A program made the translations under genes and the position numbers. Below, piece after piece: positions 33,438 to 45,933 of a stretch of DNA of 64,000 nucleotides. Numbering within the stretch: position 1 is the first letter of the stretch; each line of letters starts with the position of its first letter. The DNA comes from Malus domestica. Its lineage: Eukaryota > Streptophyta > Magnoliopsida > Rosales > Rosaceae. The stretch covers positions 21,053,001 through 21,117,000 of the forward strand of contig NC_091674.1 in the NCBI RefSeq assembly GCF_042453785.1. The letters are read 5' to 3'. Under the pieces are notes generated by a model. The model worked only from the letters and a program-made list of their open reading frames with translations. It ran no database searches and had not been told where the DNA came from.

Positions 33438-34810
33438 ATGCCCTTAACTATCAAGCTCACTTGGGCTCCCTCCACAAATCCCACATCGCATCTCCTCCCC
33501 TCAAAACTCCTCACCCCATCTGAATCCTCCTCTGCAATCTTCTTCCCCCGAGCTTCTACTCCTTCCCCACCTCATCGACCTCTCATAGCAAAATGCACGA
33601 CTGGTGGCGCTGCCGGAGAGGGCGGCGGCTTGAAGAAGGCACTGAGTGGCATTGTGGGAGAGCAAGTGGAGGAGCTCTTGAAAAGAGAAGAGAACAGGGA
33701 GTTGCTCGATGGGTTGGAAAAGGCGTCTCAGAGAGTTGAGATTGCTAAGAGAGAGCTGGCTGAGATTGAAAGGCAGGAACTTGAGGCCAAGCTTGTGAGG
33801 GATTACATTGCTCAACTAGAAAGCAGAGCTTCTGAGGTTCTAAATCTTCTCAGTTCCCAACTTTTGATTCATTTTCTGGGTTTTTCTGAATTGAGTTTTT
33901 GTTTTAGGTGCCTTTTCCTATCTCCTAGAAATTTTTCGACTGAGAATTGATATTAGCACTTCAAAACAGTCATTAAGCACTCTATCCGCCTTATCTTCTT
34001 ATCGGGATGGACTATTTTGGAGTGTCGATACCAGCTCCCACTTGGTTTTTTGTGTAATTTGTAAGTGAAATGGTCAGTTCATTTGTTGAAAACACTGATT
34101 TGTCATTTGCTTCAGTTGTGTTAAGATTTTGTTTTTTGGTTTCTAACTATCATTTTTGTTCAAATACAACGATAGTTGACATACTATATGTTGTCGGGCA
34201 TCTTCTCCTGCTAAGATTATTGACTCTGTTTGCATTGAAGATTGCAGAATGTCAAAAGGAGATATCAGAAGCAAAATCCATGGTTGAAGAAGCTGAACGT
34301 GCCCTCTCACAAGACGGAGATCAACTCGGCGGCGGATATTCTTTTGCAGCGACCGAAAATAAGGAAATCGACAAGGATAAAGAGAGATGGCAATCCATAA
34401 AAGCAGCCTCAGTTTCCGCCCTAGTCGGCACTGTTGCTGCATTACCCTTCTCCTTCACTCAGGTGGCAAGCATTTCTGAGCTGATCCTCCCTCTGGGAGT
34501 CACCTTCGCCAGCTGTGCTCTATTCGGAGTCACCTTCCGATACACAATACGAAGAGACTTGGACGATGCTCATCTCAAGACCGGAGCGCCTGCAGCATTC
34601 GGAGTTGTCAAAGGGCTTGCTACACTGGATGGCGGACAGCCTTTGGAACTGAATGCCGGTAGCTTCTTTTCACATGCTTTTGATGGCGCGATTTACGTGT
34701 CTCAGAGTCTTTTTATTTTTCTTTCTGCTGCTGTTGCTCTGGATTATTGTTTTAAGACAGGGCTATTGAGTCCTTTTCCTATCAAGAACTCTCTATCAGG
34801 ATCCAATTAA
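33438..34810 (+). CDS. Predicted chloroplast membrane protein with coiled coil, unknown function
   Basis: Two exons (33438-33836 and 34241-34810) join in phase 0 (SRASE-IAECQKE) and encode 322 residues. Residues 1-55 are rich in Ser, Thr and Pro and poor in acids, like a chloroplast transit peptide. Residues about 60-160 form a charged, heptad-like coiled coil (VGEQVEELLKREENRELLDGL ... EISEAKSMVEEAERAL; quoted in parts). The C-terminal half has three or four hydrophobic segments (SVSALVGTVAALPFSF, LILPLGVTFASCALFGV, SLFIFLSAAVALDYC) with FRYTIRRDLDDAHLK in between. I recognise it as a conserved plant protein but know no function. The ATG at 33438 is the first in frame; the codon at 33429 is GTG. 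Confidence 0.85.
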
Positions 34811-35141
34811 CCAAAAGATGTTCATACGTGCGAGAAATAAGATATTTTGAGCTTTATTTCAGGAGGTAATAACAAATAACTTAATCGATAAACAAATTCG
34901 TATCAATGGTGTCGAAATGGATTCTACACTCTACATGTGAATTCATCGTTACCATCATGTTCTAATTCATATCAGTGTGCAGCTACTGATATCGGACTAC
35001 CTTCTGTGTATGGTATCTCTCTATCTCTCTCGACTCTTCCTCATGCGTTGAGTCTGCAGTCACGGTTGTCTTCATGGTACTTTGTCTGGGTGCTACGGCT
35101 GCGTTTTAAAATAGAAATTGCTTGCATCCAACTCTGACCTT
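34811..35141. other. Convergent 3' ends of two plastid-protein genes
   Basis: The plus-strand gene stops at 34810 and the minus-strand gene stops at 35142, so the 331 bp between hold both 3' UTRs. Overlapping transcripts are possible. Nothing else is seen. Confidence 0.6.
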
Positions 35142-36601
35142 CTAGTGTTTCCTCCTTTCATTTTCTTCCCAATCGACATTGGCACGCTCACGATCTTGTA
35201 AGGGCCTCTTGGGAGCTCCCCAATCATCAATCCCGTTTCTCGATTGTTCTTCACTGGATGGAAGGTTCTTATTTTCCTTCTTCGTCCCCTTCATATGACA
35301 TAAAAGCAGTTAAAGCCTATGTAAAACAAGGACAAAAAATCTATCCAGAATTCTTAAAAATTGTTATGGACCCAAAGTAGTTAATACCTCCTCGGAGGTT
35401 CCTTGATACCCACTCTGACGATCTTTCCTTCTAGCAGTTGACGAGAGATGCTTTGCAGCCTCATTAAAGAATTGAAAGCCCTGAAGATCCCCATTTTTAA
35501 TACTTGCTTCCAGCTACAAGGGCGAAAATGTGGAATCACAAGATTACGGTTACATGATTTACAAACGATTGAATGAACTCACAATCGAAATGCCTCAAAA
35601 CCATTAGTGTAGAGGCTATAACTTGCCTAGCAATATACTTCATTTCCGTTCTGGTAACATTCACCGCTCATTTGAAAAGGTTGCGTCAAGAGATTAAAAA
35701 CAGGAACTCTATTCGACCCCAACATAAGCGATAAATGATGAACCGGGTGGAGAGCATAATTGATGAGGACTCATACCTGGACATGAATAATGCAGAAAAC
35801 GATGCTAGCAACAGGCAGCCAGCTCTCCTCAGGCGACAGCGACAAATTCGTCCTAACAAATCATCGGAAAATCAAGCAATACATTAGCGCCTAGAATTAC
35901 GGATTATCTGGATCACTCACATGACACATTTACCTCATTCTTCGAAAATCGAAAACTACAAGCATAAGCTCAACAAGTATGCAATTGCTCAGATAATCAA
36001 AGTCAAAAGCATTCAATAAAGCAGCAATCTTCATCCCCTACCTCAGGTAGGGAGCCAAGTACACAAGCGCATACACCGCATACCGCCGTTTTCCGGTATC
36101 CAGCCAAGCAAAAATCCAACTCTACAATTATTCGTTGCAACCAAACACAAATTAAAACAAACCCAATAAAAATAAACAAAAAGTTCAAAAATTTGAAAGA
36201 AGAATACATAAATGATAAAAAAAGATCAATAATTTGAGAGAGAAACGGATTGTTTTTTGTTTTACCAGCCAATTGAAGTAGGGAATGAAGCTGACGATGC
36301 CCATGACGGCAAACCTGGCGTCGGTGGAATCCATCAGCGAACCCCCACTGTCATCGTCGTCGGGAGTGCTGACAGGAAGCACCAGGGACGAGAGCATGCA
36401 GGCGCCGATGGCGGCGGCGAACGGCGCGTCGTTTGAGAACTCCGCTCTGCAGAGTCTGTATCCGGAGAGGTTATTGTTCTTCCTCCGGTTTGGGTGTTTG
36501 TTGGCGGAGAGGAGAGAGGGTCTGAGGCTAGAGAGCTGAGCAGGAAGCTGCGGCGGTTTTAGGGAGTGGAGGGCGGAGGAGCAGTGGATTGCGGCGGCCA
36601 T
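35142..36601 (-). CDS. Predicted chloroplast membrane protein, unknown function
   Basis: Six exons in frame on the minus strand (36601-36266, 36121-36042, 35852-35777, 35513-35388, 35288-35142, with the first four joined through phase-0 and phase-2 introns) encode about 254 residues; five exons are listed because that is all the coding sequence needs. The first 60 residues are a transit-peptide-like region (MAAAIHCSSALHSLKPPQLP). Hydrophobic segments are FAAAIGACMLSSLVLPV, FAVMGIVSFIPYFNWLSWIFAWL, RRYAVYALVYLAPYL and WLPVASIVFCIIHV. The C-terminus is hydrophilic and charged (RRKDRQSGYQGTSEE, then WGAPKRPLQDRERANVDW). An upstream in-frame ATG at 36712 would add 37 residues. The protein looks like a conserved plant plastid membrane protein. 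I cannot assign a function. Confidence 0.83.
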
Positions 36602-37204
36602 GGGTTTTGCTTGGGTTCGGGAGAGGTTAGCGTAACATGTGAGGCGCACTGCACTGGATTCCTGCAAATGTAATCGGAGATTACTGCACAGCTGAGCCTG
36701 AGTGGCAGCCACCTCGACTCTCGCGCGTTTTGGGAAAGAGAGATGCTAAAGAGATCCGGAACTCTCACTGTTTGCCCGTGTCATATTTTTTTTTGTACAT
36801 TATTTTATAAAATTGTTACGAAAATCAACGTTAAATTGTGGAGTTTACATTTATCTCGATAAAATAGAAATCAAATTGGAATATTTGTCAATTTTCTCAT
36901 TGAACTTGTATGGAGTTAAACTGTCAAGCCTACGTTCAAATTTTCATCCATCCAATTTTCTATCATTTTTGCCCTCATACAAATGTGTGTTGTTTCTGTC
37001 ATCAAGATTGATGAAAAATTGGATGAAATTTTTTAAAATCTAACGTCACGAATTATAAAAAATTCAATAGGATAATCGGCTAAAATAAAAAGTTAGGAAA
37101 AAAATTGCCAACTCCATATCAGTTTAGGGGACAAATCAACAAATACCTCAACCAAACTTGACCATTTGATATGTTCAACTAGTAGAGCTCAAACTTGAAT
37201 GAGG

Positions 37205-37345
37205 ATCCAGGAAATCATCTAATCATGTTCATTTATCGTACATTGTTACGCCCAATTTTTATCAAATACTATTTATTTTTAATTTTAAATAAAATAAAAA
37301 TTACAATAATTTATAACTGCACAATATACGATAAACAAAAATATC
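37205..37345. repeat. MITE family B, copy 2
   Basis: 'gaggatccaggaaatcat' and 'aaatatcctcattcctc' ends surround 'gttcatttatcgtacattg' and 'acaatatacgataaac', the family's inner signatures, in a diverged copy. Confidence 0.55.
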
Positions 37346-37649
37346 CTCATTCCTCAAACTTGAACATCTGATATGTTCAATTAGTAGAGCTCATAAGCAG
37401 CTCCTATTCAAAAAGTTGGCTTGCGATGACAAATCTCTACATTTTCAAGTTAAATTTTAGAATAAAAAAGACGCTATAAAATTACCTCATTAATTCTTTA
37501 TAAAATTTCTAATCCAATAAGGTTTAGGAAATCCCAATAACTATGAACAAAAAGAAAAAAAGTATATTAAATCCCAAATTACTAATTGCTAAAGATTTGC
37601 GGAAGCAGATTTAGTATAAACAATGAAATAATAAATAAACAACATTGTG

Positions 37650-37865
37650 TTCTACGGAAAAGGATCATCGCCGGATCATTTTTTTGGGAATCCTAAGAAT
37701 CCTGAGATAGTGACCGTTCATAGTACATTATGCGATCAGAAATCATTTCAAATTTTAACTTTAAATTTAAATAGTACCTAACGATAACGAAAACTGATCG
37801 TACAATATACAATAAACAGTCACAATTGCAGGATCCCTAGGATCCACAAGAAAAGGATTTCCGTG
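37650..37865. repeat. MITE family B, copy 3
   Basis: Outer 'ggaaaaggatcatcgcc' pairs with 'ggatccacaagaaaaggatt'. Inside are 'ccgttcatagtacattatg', 'cgatcagaaatcattt' and 'gaaaactgatcgtacaatat'. No coding sequence. It lies in the 1.6-kb gap between the plastid-protein gene and the kinase gene. Confidence 0.65.
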
Positions 37866-38358
37866 TTCTACAGCCATCATATACAAGCTCATAAAATCTG
37901 CGTTGACCAAAAAACAATATAAACTATAAAATATAACATATATATAACCTCTCTTTTCCTTATATTTCATGGCCACTCATGGCTGCAAGCCTGCAAGCCT
38001 ATAACTAAAACCAATTTGACCGCCAGCCCAGGAGTTCGATCTTCACTACAGGGAAGTACATAAGTTACCGTTTTCAAACCGGACAAATCACATCCTGAGG
38101 AATCCGTAAACTGTGTATTGCTCGTCTAAATTCCCAAGTGGTGAGGAAGGAAACTTATTACGTACAGTGGAAGAAGGAGATCCGGGAACATCAATTTCTA
38201 TCCTCTCGATGCATTTACTTCTATCGGCAGCCATAAATGGTTCCCGTTCAGCAAAGAGGAAAATTCGTTGGAGAACGCATTCAGCACGTCTACAGCTCTT
38301 GGCCGGATGTACATCATGGATTCACTTTACACTAATCACAACTTTGGGTCACGCAGCC

Positions 38359-40881
38359 TCAACTTCTTTCTCCGTTCTCTTGCCCAGATACAGCATTTAG
38401 CTGTTGTTGCAACTGTCAAGCGGTAACCAACTTGTTAATGCTATCATAAATGCAAGCAAATAGCGGGATACACACAGAAACCCATCACCATCAACACTTC
38501 CCACTCATAATACTGTTACTAAGAAGTCTTTAGCAACTCACTTGAACGTGTCTCGTCTTTTCGGCAGTCAGTTCATCACTCAAGTTGTTCATTCTGGAAA
38601 GAGAGAAACATCAGCCAAACTTGTATAAAAAAGCAGGACAAAAAAAAAACAACACTTCCGAAGTACTCAATTTAGACTTGGGATAACTAACCTGGCTTGA
38701 AGCTCCGATACTTTGACGAGCAATAAACGCTCCCTCTCAGAAACTGCGGTTTCAACCTGTTGGTTAGACAAATTAGAGAATGTTATAAAATGTACAAAGC
38801 TAATCACTGACTGACCGTTGATATACAAGTCCAACAGAGTTTTTAACATGCGATGCAATAGAGTAAAGCGACCACCATAATATTTCCGAAAAGGCCCGTA
38901 TCAAATTAATTCATCTAGTAAGCACAAGACCACTTAACGGATTTAATAACACATTTCAGTCAAGGTTGAGGAAAGTTTTATCAATCAGTCAAAGTTGATA
39001 GAAAGAAAACAATCAAGAAATCTACCATTTGGAAAAGAAAAAAAATACCAAAGGGAAACTGCTGGGAAGCTAATATGACAAGTTATCTTCAGGGGTGTGA
39101 TATCCACACACCCCTTTTTACTTCTCCCACACCCCTTGTTAATTTATGTCCTTTGATGTTCTTTAATTCATCCGATCCGACAGTCGAAAATTAAAAAGGT
39201 GTGAGAGAAGTAAAAAAGGGTGTGTGGATATCCCACCCCCATCTTTATATCAGAACTGGGGCAAAATAAAATATACGTACATTTCCATTGTTCTCAGAAC
39301 TGCGAGGCAATGGAGGTAACTTTCCATTTTGAATAGCTGAAATAAGAAAAGGAGTACCTTACTAAGTGGTTCAATAAATCTTTACTGATACACAACTTAT
39401 ATCTAGTATTATACTGCCACAGATATTTCACTCACATTCTACTGCCTCAGCTGGTTGCAAGCTGCTTAGCAAATTCATAATAATATCCTGCAATTAAAAG
39501 AATAAACAAATTTGCACTAAATTTGAAAGCTGAAGTTTTGAAACAATTCTTCAAGTCCATCCACTATCTGTGTTGAACCAGATTTTCTCTTTTACCTGTT
39601 GAACCGAAGTCTGTTGAAAAAGATTCTGAAGGTGAGGCAGGAGAAGTGATGCAGGTACGTTACTGTTGTTGAACTCCTTTGGTGACACAGTGGCAGGCTG
39701 AAACATAAAGAATGAAATCACATAAATGAAGGACAAATAAGATTTCAAACTACTGCAGAGGCAAAGTCAGTAACTGAACCTTCTACATGCTCGTCATGGT
39801 ATAAAGTAACAACTATGTAAGAGCTAAGTGAACATAGAAAATGGGGAAAAAACTGTAGACACAATCTACTATTGTTCATCAAATACACCCATGAACTCAG
39901 AATATTAATATATGCACACACATAACTTAGATCTCCCAGTTATTGATGAGAATGAAGTTCATGCTCGCTACAGTTGACTCAGTATCTAACGGCTGGGATC
40001 CATATCTCATAAAGTAATCTTCTTTTATTTAAGGATTTTTATCACAAATGGTCCATCATGTTTCACCAACTCCTAATTCTAGTCTTTAGGTTTCAAAAAC
40101 CTCAATTTGGTCGTTCATTTATAGACAAGCTCATCAATGTTGTCCCTCCGTCAGATTCCGTTAAAAATTTTGTTAGTCTGTTCACATGGCATGCATGTGG
40201 GGACCATATATCCAAAGAGATAGTGCCACGTGGGTACAATAAATGGTTAAAAAATTAAAAATTATGAAAAATCTAATTTTTAAAAAGTACGAAAAAACCA
40301 AAATAATACACATGACCCGCTGGCCAAACCACCCTACCCTCCGATGACCTGGCCCATCCCAAGAGTCCTATTGGACCGCCATGGCATTCAATATTCATTA
40401 AAGCCGTCGACATCTTGATCTCCATGACCATCCCCATCGAGCATGGTAGAATTATTGGACACGGATGACGTGGGATGGAGCATCAGGTTTTGGTTGATGC
40501 ATGTGTGCGTGTACGGTTGGGGGTGGGTTGCAGCAAGAAATATGGGTTTTTGGTTTTGGGAAGAGGGTCAGGAAATAGGGTAGTGAGGAGGGGGAGGACG
40601 GTTTAGTTGGGTGCTGTAGCGATGGCTGAGATGGAAGGGGGATTTGTTTTAGTTTTTTAACATCTTATTTATTATACTCATTTTTTATTAACTTTTTGTG
40701 GGTTTTATTCAGCATTTTTTTATACATGGTATTGGATAAATGGTCCCCACATGCATGCCATGTCAGCAAACTAGCGGATTTTTAACAGTCTGATGGAGGG
40801 ACAACATTGACAAGCATGTCAATAGATGGACAAGAATTAAGAGTTGACGAAACATCAAGGACCATGTCTGATAAAAACCAT

Positions 40882-40915
<34 letters not shown>

Positions 40916-43900
40916 ACAAACAAACCATTTGCCTGGATTCAAATACCCAATCACCAACGCTAGCAGACTTTTTCAGAGGTGATCCCTAAAATAACAAAAC
41001 AGAACATGAATTAGAACTAAAAACATTTACTTGAGAAGGGTTAAGCAAAACCAGCTACCTACCTGTGAAGAATGATGAGGTACTGAACTCGATGGAATAT
41101 CCTATAGCAATTTTTTTTAAAGTTAGTGATTGTGAAAAATAGAATAAGCATAGCATAACAATAAAGCCTCACCTTTACGAGATCTAAATTTTCTGATGTC
41201 ACTGAAAATCGCCCCTTAATTTGCACCAAATTAGATTTTGACTTGTCATCCATAGAATCTCTAAATCCTATTAAAGGTAAAGCAATTAGTGCTATAAGAA
41301 TTCCGAGCAATTGGGCACATAACAGTTGAAAAAGTTGCACTGTTGATTTTCATCTTTAAAAACATTATGAAAATACTCATTACCTCCAGAGGATTTTATA
41401 GGAGCTGATAAACTGTTTGCTGAAGCTCGATTGGGAAGCATCAGTGGACCACTAAAGCTTGGTGTTCGTCGTACTTCGCATTTACCTTTATCAATTATCA
41501 GTTGATTTTCATTCACACTCCTGAAGTTATCAAAGCATCAGGAACATATCCCACAAGAGAGAGCAAGAGATGAAACCAAAAGCTTAAATTCTGGAGCATT
41601 ACTCAACCATGACAAACCTTTCAAAGATGCGGCCCTTTTCTGATAATGAATGACTAAGTACAGAACCAGGTGTGAGCGGACCACTCAGCGTTTGACGACT
41701 TTTCACAATAAGAGTTTTAGGCTTGGCCTGCACTGTGTCTTTTTCTGATGTAGACGCTATTGCCTCAGAGCTTGATTCATTTTTCTTCCAGCCTGTTTTC
41801 TGCTGACCAGTGGATTCCGATAAATTACTTTCAATATCCTTGCCCTTGTTGTTTAAGCATTCAACCTGTTGTGATTCATCACCATTTATTTCTCCTTTGT
41901 AATCAGTCCAATATGATTCATTATTTTCATTCAACTTCCCCAAACTGGATCGCCAACTAGTTTCAATCTGCTAGCATAAACAAAAAGGAAATCACCTTTC
42001 TGCATAAAATCACACTTCTAAAAGCGAAAGGCCAGCAACGTACAATATAAAAACTGCAGTTAAAATAGTGTAACAATTTTCTAAAGAATAAAGCAAATTG
42101 ATGACCTTATCACTACCAACTACAGGTTTAAATTTTTCATCTTCATCCATCATTTCATCATCATCTTGCACCTAGCATAAAAAATGAAAGATATTAATTG
42201 AGATTCACTCAGCAGTCAGCAATACACAAAACAAAGAAATCCCCAGAGAAAGCATCTTTATATGGAACATGCTGATACGTGCTAAATAATAAAATGTGGC
42301 ATACCAGGGATGCTTGAGCTTTTAAATCCTCAATGTCAAAGTTCCAGGCACTAACTCCTCGCTGGTACTCACTCTGTTAAAAAAAAAAAAAAAGTAAACC
42401 ACTGAGGAATACACCAAAGAAATTTTTTTATATAACAGAACTCTGAATGTGAACAATTGTGACCCTGTTTAAGTCAATTTTAGGTGAAAAAGTAACAGCT
42501 TGAAGATACGTATCAGACCTGCGACATTGCCTCTTGCTCTGCTGATGGCATTTTCTTTAAAGCCAGTTGTGCTGCATCTTTAAGCTGTGATAGTCCAATA
42601 CTTTAGCAATTCATGAAACAAGCATACTAAAACATGTGAAAGACTGAAAGCAGGGAAGCAATATAAAAACAGTGTGACAGCTAACCTGGAGGGCTTTTAC
42701 ACGATTCCAAAGAGGTGGTAAGTCTGTAAACAATTTCTTTATAGAATGCTCTGGAGCTTTTGCATTCTTGAAAAAGGAGTGTTTTAATAATTTCTCTGCT
42801 GTTGGTCTCTTTGTTTGGTCTTTTACCAAGCACATTGCAACCATTTCTTTAAAAGACTGATGACAACTGGAAATCCTCCAATTAGAATATTATTCTGTAA
42901 GCGAAATACAATACAAGGCTTCTACTAGAATTGAAGTCTTTGACACTTATATACCAATTAATGATACACAATGCAGCAACAAATGTTTGCACTACTGTTA
43001 CTCTATCTAGAAAGAAAAGCAATACCTTAGAGAACTTTCTATCACGGTCATAATCAAGTCCTGGAGGGGCATTTTGTATGGTCATGAGAAGAACCTACGA
43101 AAACAAACAAAAGAGTGACATGTCAGAGGTTTTGATGACGAACTACCACATAGGTATGCAGTCTAGCTATACTCAGGTAACATAAGTACCTTCATTGGAG
43201 GGTATTTTGAAAATGGTGCATGGCCATGGGCCAACTCCAGTGCCGTTATACCAAATGACCAAATGTCAGCCCTGAACAGTGATCATCCAACAGAAAACTA
43301 AGATATATTATATATGCCACATAGGACTCTCAACAGTGACCAAATGTAGCAATGCAATTTGTGAAGTCATGCTTATTAATTCAGAAACTACGTCTGTCTC
43401 CGGATGAGGAGAAGAGCTTTTATGTGTTCCCTGGAGCCACAAATTCTTTTTTTTTGTTAGAAGAAGCAGCCAGAAATTCTAAGAAGTTCGAAAATATTCA
43501 AGTTACCATATCAAATAAAACTCACTTGGAATTGTATCCACTTCCTGGCTGCAATACCTCTGGTGCCATCCTGGAAAGCAAAAAATAAATCCAAATTTCA
43601 ACTACACGGATGATAAAGCAAGCAGTTTAACATGTGGTACCAAACCAGGAATTAAGTAATAACTTATGAGGCAATAAAACTTACCAGCAAGGCGTTCCTA
43701 CGAAAGTGTTTCTTGAGCGTTGTCTATCAGCTGCCTCAAACATGCAAGCTGAAACGCCAAAATCGGCAAGCTTCACTGCCCCATTAGTGTCAAGTAATAT
43801 ATTTCCAGCCTGCAGCCAAGACATTAACACAATCGAAAGTGAGACCCCCAAACAAAGATATGAAAATGAAGCGCAGTGAATGGTTACCGGCAAAATGAAA

Positions 43901-44765
43901 CAGACCTTAACATCTCTGTGAATATGACCTTGTTTATGAAGGTAATACAAAGCCTTAAGGGTTTCCTTAAGGATAGAACCAATCGCAGACTCCTCAAACC
44001 CATCCGGATATGCGATTTTCATGAGGTGCAAACAAGAACCCTCTGCCATGAATGGCATGATCACCCAAAGGTTTCTTTCAACAACAAATGAACAAAACGC
44101 CTTTACGACATTTGGATGATCTATCAATTTCATCGTCTGCGCCTCCCTTCGTATATCCTCCTACAAACATAATACAAACATAATACATCAATTACTGGGT
44201 TAGGAATCAGCCACAGTATCGAAAGGAGTAAAACATGGGTTTTCTTCAGCAAGTAAAACAATAGCATTGCAAAATTTACAGTTCGTGATTCGTGCTCATC
44301 TATAACGAAGGCTGAGGATCTTAACCATAAACCCATCCAAATTAAAAACTACACCAATCCAAAAAAAGCAAAAATCTTTCGATTGCTCACTAATTTCACA
44401 TTCCCAAATCTAACAAATCTCCAAAATCGATTTCCAATCTCATAAAAAAAAGGCAAAGATCTTGATTCCAACACAAATCTAGCTTCAATAGCAACCAAAC
44501 AACTTCAAATTATTCACAAAAATCATTGAAAAACTACAAAATTTGGGTTTTTAAAAATTTTTTAAAAGAAGGAGAGTAATAAGAAACTGACGAAATTGCT
44601 ATTGCAGCGATCGAGATCCAAGCACTTGACGGCGACTACTTCATTGAAAGGGAGATAGATCGCTCTGTAAACAGTAGCGCTGGCGCCATATCCGACCTCT
44701 TCCAGAAGCTTGTAGTCGCTCGGATTCGCCGAGTGAGCTCTCGAATTGCTTCCCATCCTCCCCAT
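38359..44765 (-). CDS. STE20/germinal-centre-type kinase, SPAK/OSR1-like
   Basis: Twenty-one exons keep frame from 44765 to the stop at 38359 (44765-44592, 44160-43906, 43809-43685, 43570-43526, 43271-43190, 43094-43026, 42856-42686, 42584-42519, 42373-42305, 42171-42106, 41967-41618, 41520-41384, 41267-41173, 41101-41063, 40985-40926, 39697-39596, 39487-39436, 39336-39281, 38756-38692, 38593-38542, 38412-38359), about 727 residues. Residues 17-280 are a complete protein kinase domain: glycine loop [19 protein letters not shown] lysine, HIHRDVKAGNILL, DFGVSA, and the activation loop [15 protein letters not shown] typical of STE20 kinases. The C-terminal part has a Ser-rich region with repeated (L/F)SGPL(T/M)P-type motifs ([20 protein letters not shown]) and a final coiled coil. 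Metazoan relatives control ion cotransport; the plant substrate is unknown. From memory it matches At4g10730. Confidence 0.92.
39091..39240. mobile_element. Foldback MITE, family A, copy 2, in a kinase intron
   Basis: 'ggggtgtgatatccacacac' at the left faces 'ggtgtgtggatatcccacc'-type sequence at the right, with 'tttacttctcccacacc' matched by 'gtgagagaagtaaaaaa'. It lies in the intron between the exons at 39281-39336 and 38692-38756. Confidence 0.75.
40035..40885. mobile_element. MULE-like element in intron 15 of the kinase gene
   Basis: Long inverted repeats of about 200 bp face each other: the left arm ('atggtccatcatgtttc', 'tcaatgttgtccctcc', 'catggcatgcatgtgggga') is matched by the reverse complement of the right arm ('ccccacatgcatgccatg', 'ggagggacaacattga', 'gaaacatcaaggaccat'). 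The length and composition of the arms fit a MULE. I see no clear 9-bp target repeat at its borders, which are approximate. It accounts for most of the 1.2-kb intron. An (AG)n run follows on the right. Confidence 0.65.
40887..40913. repeat. (AG)n microsatellite in a kinase intron
   Basis: About 13 AG units lie between the MULE-like element and exon 15, so a CT tract in the pre-mRNA. Confidence 0.9.
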
Positions 44766-45160
44766 GCTGCTCGAGGACTTGTGCTTTGGGTATGTCGTTT
44801 TTGCGCAGGGCTCTGCGTTTCGATGGTCTTATAGGGACACGTTGACCGCCATGAGAAGCGATATAAAGGAAGCGAGAGTGAAGAAAGAGAACTCGGAGCA
44901 GGGAACTTGGCTTTGTGATGAGAGAGGGATGATGACGTGGCGGTGGTGGTGAAAGTTGAAGGGGATGCTGACACGTGGATGGGTCATTAAATGCACGGCG
45001 GGGACCCGTGCTCGGCCGTTTTGGCCTTTTGGTAATCTTATTTTTTAATTGGATGAGTTGTCAATAATTTTGTTGCTAATTATATGTAATTTCAGATAAA
45101 TCATGATTTTTGGGAACTACGATTTGAGTTTCTAGGCCAGATTTCCGATATATTTGTTAA
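44766..45160 (-). promoter_or_regulatory. Kinase upstream region bounded by a MULE
   Basis: The kinase start codon is 395 bp from the left end of the large MULE. The first 200 bp are GA-rich on the plus strand and probably 5' UTR. No TATA box stands out. Confidence 0.35.
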
Positions 45161-45933
45161 GGGTAAATTACATTGTACAATCTCAGGTTTGACATCTATT
45201 ACAATCTTATATAATATCTCCAAAATATTTCACTTCATACTTCAAGTACTATTTTTTTTCAATATAATACATCTGTTACATTTTCTATCAATTGATCCGT
45301 TAAGAGCTTACGTGACTGCTACATTTGTACCACTTGGTTGCCCAATATGTGCCACGTAGCAAAAAATAATTTTTTATACATTAAAAATATTATAATAATT
45401 TACCCTAAAAATTAAAAAAAAAAACTGAAAACCCAGAAACCCATTCCCCCCGACCACCTCCTCTCCTTCACTATCTTCATATCCCCTCCCATCCAAAAAC
45501 CCACCCCACCTCCCTCATAGTTTTCTTCCACAACCGAAACTATCTGGGTCAGCCTCGGCTGGGCGGCTCTTGGACCCAAATACCTGTCCCAAGAATCCCG
45601 AGGCTCGTCCATTAACATCTGATTGGGTCTTCCGCCGCTTTTCTGCCACAAAACCCTCGTTCTCAACCTTCTTCATCTTCTGCTTCCGTCGCCATTGGCT
45701 CACCTTCCAGCTCAAAACCGACGCCATCCCTCAAAATGTCCCTGCAATGTCTTTCAAATCCCTACTAGCACCCTTCTTCTTCTCCCATTCCAGATATATC
45801 AACTTCTTCATCGTCTTGAACTCTGCATCTGCATTCGCATCCAAATCCAAAACATTACCTTCATCTCCATCTTTGTTCTTCTCCTCATCTCTCACTTTGA
45901 CATCGAACTTTTTCGGCACTCCTTTGCAGTTGT

